A stretch of DNA of 64,000 nt from Alnus glutinosa (taxonomy: Eukaryota; Streptophyta; Magnoliopsida; Fagales; Betulaceae): positions 30,190,001-30,254,000 of the forward strand of contig NC_084891.1 of the NCBI RefSeq assembly GCF_958979055.1, given 5' to 3'. The position numbers and the translations under genes were made by a program. Below are positions 1 through 9,234 of this stretch, piece by piece. How positions within the stretch are numbered: the stretch's first letter is position 1; the number at the start of each line of letters is the position of its first letter. The notes beneath the pieces are model-generated. The model saw only the letters and a program-made list of their open reading frames with translations. It ran no database searches and was not told where the DNA came from.

Positions 1-406
1 TCAGCAAGGCTATAATTTTCTTGGAAAAAAAAAGGATTGGGTTGAGAGTAATTTGGTCAAGATGAAGTGCTGTGAAGGAATGTTGCGACTTCAGTTTACA
101 TCCAGCAGATTCCAAATGTGCAATGACGAATTTAATAAGATAATAATTTCTACATGTTCCAAGTTTGCTGAGCAAAAAACTAACAGATGTCCATGCATCA
201 TGTTATTATATGCCAATTCTTATTGAAAATATTTGGTACCATGTTACTATAGGCCAATTCTTATTAATAGTAATTCATTTTTTTTTCTTTGCTTTTATTA
301 GCCCTAAGACTTCTTTTTCCCCCACTCGGAAATAAATAGTCTCAACATTGAGATAGGTAGTTGCAAAGCATACCCAGTAAGATTTAAAAAAAGAAGAAGA
401 AAGGAC

Positions 407-624
407 TCATTTGAAGCTCTCATTAAGACAGGTGCAGATGACCAAATTTTCAGGGCGTTCAACATGCCTAGCTACTTGCTCAACTTTATTCACAAACCTG
501 ACCATCCAACTTTGAACCAAAGAGTCCTCCCAACAAGCTAAAGGTGTGGAGAACCCAGTCAATTCGATGAATTTTGCAAAAGGTAAAGAAGGCAGGTTCA
601 AGAAGCAGTGAGCTAACTCAACGA
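407..624 (-). other. Unassigned open frame downstream of bZIP60
   Basis: An open stretch on the minus strand reads about 72 residues to a TGA at 407-409. It has an acceptor-like AAAG just upstream (625-628), and joining it in phase to the bZIP60 exon that ends at 986 would stay open. The peptide does not resemble the membrane-anchor C-terminus known for unspliced bZIP60, and I recognise no domain. It could be an alternative terminal exon, part of another gene or chance. The DNA from 1 to 406 is AT-rich and looks like untranslated or intronic sequence. Confidence 0.2.
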
Positions 625-985
625 CTTTAGCCTATTTGTTTTTTTAATAACAGAAAATAAGAAATAGACACATGTTATTTCAGTATTACATCTCCCATGA
701 GAGATAAGTGAAATTAAGATGTTTAAGTCAACTTGGTCAACTCCAAAGCCAAACACAGGCAATTACAAGTTCAAACAGCACTACCTAGCTCAACTCAGTC
801 TATACAATAGTTTAGCTGCCCAATTCACTAAGCAGTTATACATGCCCGAATACCAATAGTGGTCCCATATTTCTCATAGGGTTGAAGCAAAATCAACAAT
901 AATATATAAGAGAGAGAGGGGGAGAAGAAGAAGAGAAGGAAAAAGAAAAAGAAAAAACAAGGGCAAGATGGTTTAAGATCCATAC

Positions 986-2148
986 CCAACAAGAGCACAG
1001 CAGACTCCTGCTTGGTCATGGGGGCACCAAATGCATTGCCCGATTGCAAACTAAGCCGTAAAGCTTGATTCTCTGCATAACAGCACTGAAGCAGACGCCC
1101 CAGTCTCCTGCATTCCGCTTCTAGATACCTACTCTTCATCTCAAGATCCCCCACGTACATCTTTTTCCTCTCCCTCGATCTCACCGCAGCATCCCTATTT
1201 CTCAGCTGCCTGAAAAAATTCAGGTCCACCCATCATCACATGCAACTCTTGAAAACTCTTTATAAGACGCAGATCAAGTTCAAATGGGATACATGAAAGA
1301 AATAGAACTCCTTATTACTTGCCCATTGCGACAAAGTCTACAAAGGACCAACGAGAATCAGAACATATCAGTGGAGGATGTGAAAGATCAGGCACCCATC
1401 TTAGAAAACTTTAATTAGAGATTACAACACTAACGAAAGCTTTAATTAAAGATTATTTTTTCTGATTGCAACCACCTAACGAAAAACACCAATACATTAA
1501 TTCCTGAAAACAACGATCACACCAAATTAGAGATCATTTTTTCCTGAGGATCACACAGTAAGCCAATGTTTAATTTTAGATAACTACGCAAAAACTTCTA
1601 TTCTAATAAAGTATCCATAAATCTAGCTCAAAACCCTATAATAGGTTTATAAAAAGTCACTTTTTCTTCTCTGATTTAGATAAAATTTGAATGAACTAGT
1701 GGTACCTTCTTCGTTTCTTGGAGTGGGGATCATCAGCATCATCTTGACTGTGACAATCTTTATCGTTGTTGAGCACGTTCTCTTTCCCCCAATCACCGTT
1801 TCCGTCATCGGAAGCAGTGGAAGAGTCCTTGTCGACCTCGCCGGAAACCTCCCCGGGCGAGTCCAAAAGCACATCCGCCAAAAAGTTATCACAGAACTCC
1901 TTGCTGGGCTCTGCCGAGACCTTCTCGTCGTCATCGTCTTTCATCAGGATGGTCTCGATCTCGCCGATCCACGACGAGACCGGACCCGGGGACGGGTTCG
2001 ACAAGGCCTCGGCGGATGATGAGTCGGTGAGAACAGGGGATTCGATCGGAAAAAGAGAATTCGTGCCCTCCGGTAGTTCATCGAAGAGGCTCCCCCAATC
2101 GATTCTTCCAATAAAGTCTTCGTCCTCTGGGAAATCAGGATCTTCCAT
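986..2148 (-). CDS. bZIP60: bZIP60-type ER-stress transcription factor (3' end not seen)
   Basis: Membrane-anchored bZIP factor of the plant unfolded protein response; in this family IRE1 splices the mRNA to release a nuclear form. Two coding exons are visible: 2148-1707/1706 (ATG at 2148, donor GT at 1705-1704) and 1209-986 (acceptor CAG at 1212-1210, donor GT at 985-984). Together they encode about 222 residues: an acidic N-terminal half rich in D, E and S, a KKRRR patch across the exon junction, the basic region (NRDAAVRSRERKK) and a leucine zipper, ending in QESAVLLL. The family continues with a hydrophobic membrane segment, which I cannot find in positions 1-985, so the last exon lies beyond the window start or has changed. 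The ATG is the first one in frame with a conserved acidic start (MEDPDFPEDED). Identification is strong from the basic region; completeness is unknown. Confidence 0.9.
998..1003 (-). promoter_or_regulatory. First IRE1 cleavage-loop motif in bZIP60 mRNA
   Basis: The minus strand reads GAGTCTGCTGTGCTCTTG here, with the CTGCTG core at 998-1003. Plant bZIP60 mRNAs carry two stem-loops with CNGCNG-like loops that IRE1 cuts. Only the first loop is visible. The second should follow within about 23 nt of mature mRNA, so it must lie in the next exon. Confidence 0.6.
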
Positions 2149-2313
2149 AACCCAATAATTAATTAGATAAAAGAGGAACACTAAAATCTAAGCGAACCGA
2201 AATATACACAGAAAAACAAACAAAAAAAAATGAAGGAAAAAATTTAATAAAAAGCGAGGGAGAGGGAATTCATGGAAGGAGAAGGCTGTTTGTTGTGAAG
2301 AACGTGTTCCCAG

Positions 2314-2319
2314 TATATA
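2314..2319 (-). promoter_or_regulatory. Probable TATA box of bZIP60
   Basis: TATATA on the minus strand, about 165 bp upstream of the bZIP60 ATG, in the expected orientation and followed by a leader-like A-rich stretch. Inferred from position and sequence only. Confidence 0.45.
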
Positions 2320-2424
2320 TGTTCGCACCTAAAAACGCGTGGTGGGCTGGTTTTCTTCGTCCGCAAGGATTAAGGAAAAGCGAAGACTGGAGACTAGTTC
2401 CCATAGACTCGCGCTGTTGTCCCG

Positions 2425-2471
2425 CCACGTGTGGTGGACCCAGAGAATCGCACTGTGATATGCTGACGTGG
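2425..2471. promoter_or_regulatory. G-box and UPRE-like ACGT elements of the bZIP60 promoter
   Basis: CCACGTGTGG lies at 2425-2434 and TGACGTGG at 2464-2471, both upstream of the putative TATA box. TGACGTGG matches the core bound by XBP1/bZIP60-class factors (UPRE), and the first is a G-box. A further GACGTGG and a CCAAT motif occur around 2550-2585. The cluster fits ER-stress autoregulation, but the link is inferred from motif knowledge. Confidence 0.45.
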
Positions 2472-3426
2472 ACGCGTTGAAGCTTGGTTGCACGAGGTGA
2501 AAACTTATCGGTCAGCAGAGGATCTTAAGGCGTGCGCGATGCTGTCACTCAACCAATAGAATCGCGCTAACTGGGGGACGTGGCATCCAAGTGAGGAGAA
2601 ACGTGGAGAGGACGATTTGATTTTCCTTTTTTTTATTCTTTTTCCTTATGAAGCACCGCCTGGATCCCAGTACTCGACTACCAGGTCCTCTACCTACTCC
2701 ATGGCTCACACTTAGAGCAATTACATTTTTCTTTCTATTTTAATTAGAAATTATTATTTTTAATTATCTACTTTTTAAAGCACGTACTTTCTACTCTCTA
2801 ATTTAATTATCTATTTTTACTGCTTCATTTAAGAGGTAAAAGAATGATTAAAAAAAAAAAAAAAATTACATTTAGTGGTGAGCATTGTAATGAATCACCA
2901 TTTTTTATTTTTTATTTTTTGGTTAAAGTAGCTAATCTTTGGCTATCTGGTTTAGAAAGAATTCTTCATGTTTCTTTACATGTTTTTGGCTCCACAATTT
3001 TAAAAGCCATTAATTTTAAAAAAAATCTAAAAAAGTAGAAACGTTTTTTTCCCTCAAAATAATTGGAAAGGAGGCGTTAACTTTTAGTTCTGCAGGGACA
3101 GCAGGGTCCTTGATAAACTTATATATTGTCAAAAAGCTCATATTAGAACGACGTTTAGTTAAGGGCAGGCGGGATGCTCAAAGGCCCAATGAAATTAATA
3201 TCCAAATGAATGCAAATTTTCTGCTGAAGAGAAAATTTGGCTCTTACTAGCCAAATTTAGCCATATCATAGATTTAAAGTTTAGCTACTGCTATACTCGC
3301 CGAAGATGCTCTCCTATGGAAATAGCTCCAAATTTTCTATTATTCTCTGCACAAAGAGAAGATGGCATGGCTGCTGCCCGTGGGATCCTCTGCATGGGAG
3401 AGATCACTCCACGAATAATGATTTTT

Positions 3427-3575
3427 GCACAACATTCATTTGCACGACAATTGCACACCAAGACACATCGAGTGTAAAATCCATGCATGTGAGTCCATAT
3501 ATGTAAGACTCACATATATGAATCTCATACTCAATGTGTCTTGGTGTGCAATTGTTGTGCACATAAATGTTGTGC
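3427..3575. mobile_element. Palindromic fold-back element (MITE-like)
   Basis: The two arms, roughly 3427-3500 and 3501-3575, are inverted copies of each other with few mismatches over about 75 bp each. They begin GCACAACATT and end in its complement, with almost no loop. It has no coding capacity. The shape fits a non-autonomous DNA transposon; a transcript would form a long hairpin. Related end motifs (GCACAACA, GTGAGACTCA) recur near 23.6 kb and 51.7 kb. Confidence 0.7.
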
Positions 3576-4557
3576 GGTGTTACACAAGTAACCCGTCCCC
3601 TCTCCCACACCCCTGCCCAAAGAGATCTTTCCATCCTACCCTTGCGTCGTACAATCCCGTAGCGCTCTTTTCCACATTTCCTTTCAGCCTTCAGGCTACA
3701 CAAACCCGGCCACAGACACCCGGAACTCAAGTTATATACATTCATTCACAAAAGATGCAACTAGATACAAGGACGGGGTTTAGCAAAAACATTGAAAGAA
3801 TTGGAGCACCAAGGTCCATTTATAGGTGCAATTCTCATTCAAACGTATATTGTATAAAACGAGAACTGCAATGGTAACAAGCGTAGATAATCTAGCTTGG
3901 AATTGGTAAAGGTGGGGTTGACAGTTCTAACGTGTATATTTATAAATTGAGAAAGTGGTCACTAACACCCATTTCTTCCTCAAACTATGCAATTTTGCAC
4001 TGGTGAAACTTCACCATTTCCTGTAGAAATCAGTCAAGGACCTGTCACTAGTAATCACACAAAGCCAAACCTCATGAAAACTTGAAGACATGTTAACGTT
4101 GGAGCTGTTGAAGTTATGGCACCTTAGTTCTCGACATTTTTTTTCACCCCCAATGAATGATCGCTTCAAGAAGTAATACTTTGTCCCTCTCCAAAACAAT
4201 GGTCTTGACCAGATAGATGATCATGGAATTTTAACCCTATATCTGCAGCACTAGTGCAAAGGAGGAAGGAGGTCAATTTTGGATTCTCAAGAATAAGAGG
4301 GTAAAAGGGTGTTTATGTTTCTAACAGAAAGGGTCAAACAAGTTTCCTATAAAGCCACAAAAACACAGAGAGAGGCACCACCTCAACTAGTTATAGACAC
4401 ATAAGTATGTCCCTAAGTTATCAAGAAGGGAAAACATAACCTGTTTTTTTCTTTTCAAAAAGCATAATGTTGTACCCCTGATAAACATGTTACTTTTGGT
4501 TAGAAGAAAAACAAAACTGAGATACATGCTTGATACACTAACCAGACAACTTTCCCT

Positions 4558-5076
4558 GTTTTCTGACAAACTTTGAGTTCGGCAATCCCAATTTTAAGGG
4601 TACCAGACCTGGCCCTAAACGCATAAATGGAAAAATAATTAGAGAGCGCGAGAGAGAGAGAGAGGGAAAAATTTCTGACAAGAAATTTAAACCAGGAACC
4701 CATTTTCTGACCAACTTTGAGTTCAAGAAGCCCAATTTTCTGGGCAACCAGATCTGGCCCTAAAAGCATAAATAGAAACATCATTAGAGAGAAAAAAAAA
4801 AAAAAAAGAAAAGAACAATTCAGTTTTTTTGACTAAAAAATGAAACCAGGAACCCGTTTTCTGACCAACTTTGAGCTCGGCGAGCCCAATTTTCAGGATC
4901 TGACCCTAAAAGCATAAATGGAAAAATCATTAGCGAGAGCAAAAAAAGGGATAAGTTTCTGACTATAAAATAAAACCAGGAAGCCATTTTCTGAGGATCT
5001 TTGAGCTTGCAAGCCCAATATTCAGGGCTACCAAATCTGGCCCTAAAAGCATATATGAAAAATCATTAGAGAGAGG

Positions 5077-5115
<39 letters not shown>

Positions 5116-5290
5116 GTTTCTGACTAGAAAATAAAACCAGGAAGCCGTTTTCTGAGCAACTTTGAGCTCGGCAAGCCCAATTTTCAGGCTACCAGATCTG
5201 GCCCTAAAAGCATAAATGGAAAAATCATTAGAGAAAGAAAAAAAAAAGGTTTAAGCTTCTCACTTGAAAATAAGACCAGGAGCAGAAAAA
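4558..5290. repeat. Tandem repeat, five units of about 130-160 bp
   Basis: Five diverged copies start near 4558, 4702, 4857, 4986 and 5147. Each contains TTTCTGA...CTTTGAG, then CCCAATTTTC, CTGGCCCTAAAAGCATAA and a variable GA-rich or A-rich tract such as the (GA)n run at about 5080-5112, and ends with AAACCAGGA. Length differences come mainly from the GA/A tracts. The short open frames in the repeat are a consequence of the repetition and are not genes. Confidence 0.85.
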
Positions 5291-6901
5291 TAAGAAAATG
5301 ATCTCAATCAACTAATCTCCAGACCCTCAGGAAATGCCTAAAACTTGCAGTGACATCTATGATGGTAGTATCAATCGCAACTAGTGACCTACAATGGATG
5401 TGGACTTGCAACAGCAGGCCCAGTCAAAATCTGAAATAAGAACATCCTAACCCACCACACAACAAGTCTGCTGAGGTCCTATAATAAGTTATTATTGACC
5501 AAAGCCTGTATAACCATCCATGTAAAGTTGTGAATCTAAGTTATCCAAGTATTTCTGATGGCAAAATGAATGGTGGCACGAAATGAAATACCTAGAATGA
5601 AAAAAGTGGCAACATCCCTGAAAAATGAATATCCAGCAAAGTCCCAATTTAGGAATGTGATATTCGTACTAGGCTGACCAAGGATTATTCTTCACAGACC
5701 CAGGTTGGATAAAACAATAATGATAACTATCCATCAAACAAAATCAACGGTTAATCTTATGGAATAGTAAGCAATGGGGCAACCAAACTGCACAGCCCTC
5801 ACACCATTTAACAAACACAATGCTCTAAATTTTTTTATCATGAATTGAGCACCATATATTCATGGAACCTACCAATTTTCTCTGAAATGGCTGGTAGGTA
5901 AGAATCAGTTTGTTTGGAGCAATCCCCCGTGGATATTAAAGTTTCAATTAGACACAAATTCAACATAACCTCAGAAAGATTCAACCATCACCTTAAAAGC
6001 ACACCTCAATTGACAACTTCCAAAGCGGTTCAAATAATTTAGGTTGCAATTCTAAAATCAAGTCAAGACCAGATGAACACCAACAACTTGACCAAACATT
6101 ACACGCGACTATCATGCAATATTAAAAATTTTGAAGACGGTATTCACTCAGTCGTAGATGACATGGGAAAAAAATTATTGTTCAATAATTGAATGTCCCT
6201 AATATCTGGTGAGAGATAATCGCCCACAAAAGAGATCAAGAAGAAATAACTAGAAAGTGGCCTAATTATAATATCAAAGTTAGAAAGGGGCCTATTGAAA
6301 ACCAGAAACGACCACAAGAAAAACATAGCGCATGTTCACTATTTGGGAAGCAAATGGCTAAAGGCTCCAAAAAAGTAGAGCCAATCCGTATCCACTAACC
6401 ACAGAGATTTAAAATCAGTGGTTTGCATTGGCAACACTCAAACTGGCCAATGGACTTAACTAAATGCAAAACTCATATAAAAGAATGGTTTGAGTGAGAT
6501 TAAGTCTCACTCGTTACGAGCCAAAAGCCTCCAGTATGATTGCCTTATGCACCACCAATTGATTCTGAACTAAACATAAACCCCACTTACAGCCAGTGTC
6601 TTAATCGAACAAGAAGCTCAACATAAATAGAAATTAGAAGTATGATTAACAATAACCCAGTACCAGCACGGTTAAAACTACAAAAGGCTCATAAGACTAA
6701 GACCAGTTAAGAAGTTTGAGCATACCAAAGCTAAGCTATGTTCTTAAACGGCACACTACAATCAGGACCAATAGTTCTAACGAAGACCAATTTCGATCTC
6801 TCTCAAAGAAGCAACAAGGAAAACCCAACCGAGCCTACCGAATGAACCAAATTTCAAGTACTGTACCGTATCAAATGAAAGGGAAAATGCCTCCATACAT
6901 C

Positions 6902-7741
6902 TCACTGCCTCTCCTTCTCTCGGTTCCACTGCTCAATCCTCGCTCGCCGCTCCTCGCTCCCTTCCCTCCCCAGCATGGGGCTCCGGCTCCTGCTCCCGTT
7001 CCGCCTAGGACTCCCGTGCCTTCTCCTCCCACTACTACCGTCTCTCTCATACCTGTCTCTACTCGATCGCTTCCCATTCCCACGATAATCACGATCCAAA
7101 TAATCCCTATAATCTCGCCTATGCCTCGGGCTCAAACTCCGGCTCCGGCTCCGGCTCCGGCTGACCCTATACCCACGGTACCTCCCGAAGAGTTTCCTCC
7201 TCAGCTCCCTCCCAATCAGCTTCACGTGCATGAAATTGCAGTACCCACCTCGGTTGCAGTTGTTCTCTTCGAACTGCCGGCACGTAGCCTCGCGGAAATC
7301 GGTGACAGGCGAGAAATCGGCTATAATCGGCCGGCCCGAGTAGAACCGGCCCTGCAAAGCCTGCAAGGCGGCGGCGGCCTGGTCCTCCTCCTTGAACTGG
7401 ACGTAGACGTTGCCGATCATGTGGTCGGCGAGATTGTCGCAGACGTTGAGGCTCTCCATCTCGCCGAACTTGTTAAGCTCCTCGAAGATGTCCTCGTAGA
7501 AGTCCTCGAAGTGCTCTTGGATCTTGCGCGGGTCGATGGGCTGGCCCTGGGCATCCACGCCGGGGGTGATCATGTCCGGCCGCTGGTACATGTTGGAGAG
7601 GAGGATCGTCGGCGAGATCGTGGGCCGGTTGTGGAGGCGAGAGCACCGATCTCCGTGGCGGCACGCGCCGATCTTGAAGTAGAACGGACAGTTGACGCGG
7701 TCCTTCTCGGTGCCGAAGATCGATGCCAAGTGCTCCGCCAT
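6902..7741 (-). CDS. U2AF35: U2AF small subunit (U2AF35)
   Basis: Small subunit of the U2 auxiliary factor; with U2AF65 it marks the 3' splice site (AG) for U2 snRNP in the nucleus. The uninterrupted 279-residue frame starts [18 protein letters not shown]. It has a CCCH zinc finger at about residues 18-37 (C18, C27, C33, H37), the U2AF-homology RRM at about 44-146, a second CCCH finger at about 154-172, then an arginine/serine-rich tail with an RSRSRSRS stretch and further SR/RD dipeptides. Length and domain order match plant U2AF35. There is no intron in the coding region, as I recall for Arabidopsis U2AF35 genes; introns in the untranslated regions cannot be excluded. The opposite strand has a long proline-rich open frame that is a shadow of the RS repeats and GC-rich codons. 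Confidence 0.95.
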   Translation of the reverse strand: MAEHLASIFGTEKDRVNCPFYFKIGACRHGDRCSRLHNRPTISPTILLSNMYQRPDMITPGVDAQGQPIDPRKIQEHFEDFYEDIFEELNKFGEMESLNVCDNLADHMIGNVYVQFKEEDQAAAALQALQGRFYSGRPIIADFSPVTDFREATCRQFEENNCNRGGYCNFMHVKLIGRELRRKLFGRYRGYRVSRSRSRSRSLSPRHRRDYRDYLDRDYRGNGKRSSRDRYERDGSSGRRRHGSPRRNGSRSRSPMLGREGSEERRARIEQWNREKERQ

Positions 7742-8247
7742 GGAAGCTTTATTCGATTGAGGGGATGGATCGTTATTAGGGTTTTTTAAGGAGACCCAGT
7801 GGAGTGGGAAATTGAAGGTGGAAATGGAGATGTGTGAAAACTGAAGAAAAGGCCTAATTCATGGCAGTGAGAGAAAGAATGCCCTAACTTAGGAATTGGC
7901 TTTTGGTTTGGAAGCTTCTAGCAACGGAGCAAAGTGAGCCCAACTCGCCGGTTCAGATTCATGGAACAACCATGTAGACCCTCCAAGGTGGAACCTTCTT
8001 CATCTATAAGCACTTGCCTTTTTATTTGATTTTTTATTGGTATAGCGTACGTCGCATCGTGGGCGTTAATTGCGTTTACTTTTTGACTTCTTTGACCAAT
8101 GCCTACATTCATTTTTTTGGCTGGACTACACTACGTACTGAATAGGAATTGTGTATGGGCCGATCTGCTCTCGGGCTTATAGCTCATAAATCGTTTAGAA
8201 AAAGGAAAACAAGCCCCCCATGACCCAATTTATTTAGGTTTTTTAAA

Positions 8248-8420
8248 AATGCCAGATATTGTATTTTTATAATCTCATCTTACAATTGTTCAACAAACAA
8301 TAGTGATGTAACACTCTATATTAATCATTGATTTGTTTTATTTAATAATGATTAGTCGAAAGCTTAGTTGCTAGTGTCACATTAACCTTGTTGAATAAAA
8401 ATATAAAATCTAGTTTTTTT
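8248..8420. mobile_element. Small inverted-repeat element (MITE-like)
   Basis: The left part contains AGATATTGTATTTTTAT, TTCAACAA and TGATGTAACACT. The right part, read on the other strand, repeats AGATTTTATATTTTTAT, TTCAACAA and TGTGACACT, and both lead into AATCATT near the centre. The arms are diverged, suggesting an old insertion. It has no coding capacity. Confidence 0.5.
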
Positions 8421-8465
8421 CTTTAAAAATATAATTATGTAGGCTCTTATTTTACTCTCATTTCT

Positions 8466-8627
8466 TTTGGAGTATGCTTATACCAAACAAACATCTCACA
8501 AAAATGATGTGACAAGATTTTAGTGTTTTTTTTTAAAAATAAATAAGATTGATCCAAGGGCTATTAAATCTTGTCATGTAAGCTTTGTGAGATGTGTGGT
8601 ATGTAGCCATTACTCTTTCTTTATTCC
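8466..8627. mobile_element. Small inverted-repeat element (MITE-like)
   Basis: The left arm carries CATCTCACAAA and TGTGACAAGATTT; the right arm read in reverse carries CATCTCACAAA and CATGACAAGATTT, with AGAGTA near both outer ends. The arms are about 60 bp with a T-rich centre. It has no coding capacity. Confidence 0.55.
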
Positions 8628-9234
8628 TTGGTGTTGCATTACCATTCAAATAAAATTAAAAAAAAAATAAAATAAAATTGAGAGATGCTAAATACTATAA
8701 TTTTATCCAACATTCATCCAACAATACAAGTGGCAATTCCAACCAGTCCAATGATTGATTAAAACTACCACATTAACATTGTAAACTAACTGTTAAATAA
8801 AAATATGGTATATATAGTTACTCTTCATACAAACAGCTTCAAATTGTGCTGTGTTCCTAAAGTTCTTCGTGTCAAGAATTTTCTTTTAAATTGAATCAGT
8901 GTAGAACCAGACCCACCACTCCAATTGTGATTGGTGAGCTGAAAAGGCAAGAAGTTATTGGAGCACTCGGGAATTTTGGATTTTAGGAGAGCAACAAAGA
9001 AAGATTTCAATCGCATTGATATATCACACGCAACTCAAACATAGAGCAAAGGCAGAACGATGGTATGCCTGCTCAACAATCCATCAATGTTTTAGAAAAA
9101 GAAAGAAAGAAAAAAAAATCATCAATCCAAAACTCTAGTACAACTTGAAGAAAAACAAATGGACAAATATGGATCAGGCTTTAGAGATAAAAGCTGACCC
9201 ACGCATGAAACCATGCAACACACCAATGATTTGA

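Larger units (their letters stand above)
2480..6901. other. Gene-free interval between bZIP60 and U2AF35
   Basis: No convincing coding sequence. It holds a MITE-like stretch around 2710-2925 (GAGCAATTACATT near one end, an inverted-looking GAGCATTGTAATG near the other), a near-perfect 149-bp palindrome (3427-3575) and a five-copy tandem repeat (4558-5290). From about 5300 to 6900 the sequence is unremarkable AT-rich DNA. Part of it probably belongs to the 3' untranslated region of the minus-strand U2AF35 gene. Confidence 0.6.
7742..9234. other. Gene-free interval between U2AF35 and BUBR1
   Basis: It holds the U2AF35 upstream region (7742-7920), then AT-rich DNA with two inverted-repeat elements (8248-8420 and 8466-8627). 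A further AT-rich stretch at 8690-8825 shares words with the first element but shows no clear partner arm. No coding sequence was recognised. Confidence 0.5.

Noticed and set aside
828-985. Continuation of the bZIP60 exon past 986 into a poly-Phe tail
   Set aside because: The read-through is low-complexity CT-rich intron sequence after a good GT donor, and it breaks the family alignment exactly at the donor.
6716-7789. Long plus-strand proline-rich open frame (357 residues)
   Set aside because: It lies opposite the U2AF35 coding sequence; the proline runs are the complement of the RS-rich tail. A clear family match exists only on the minus strand.
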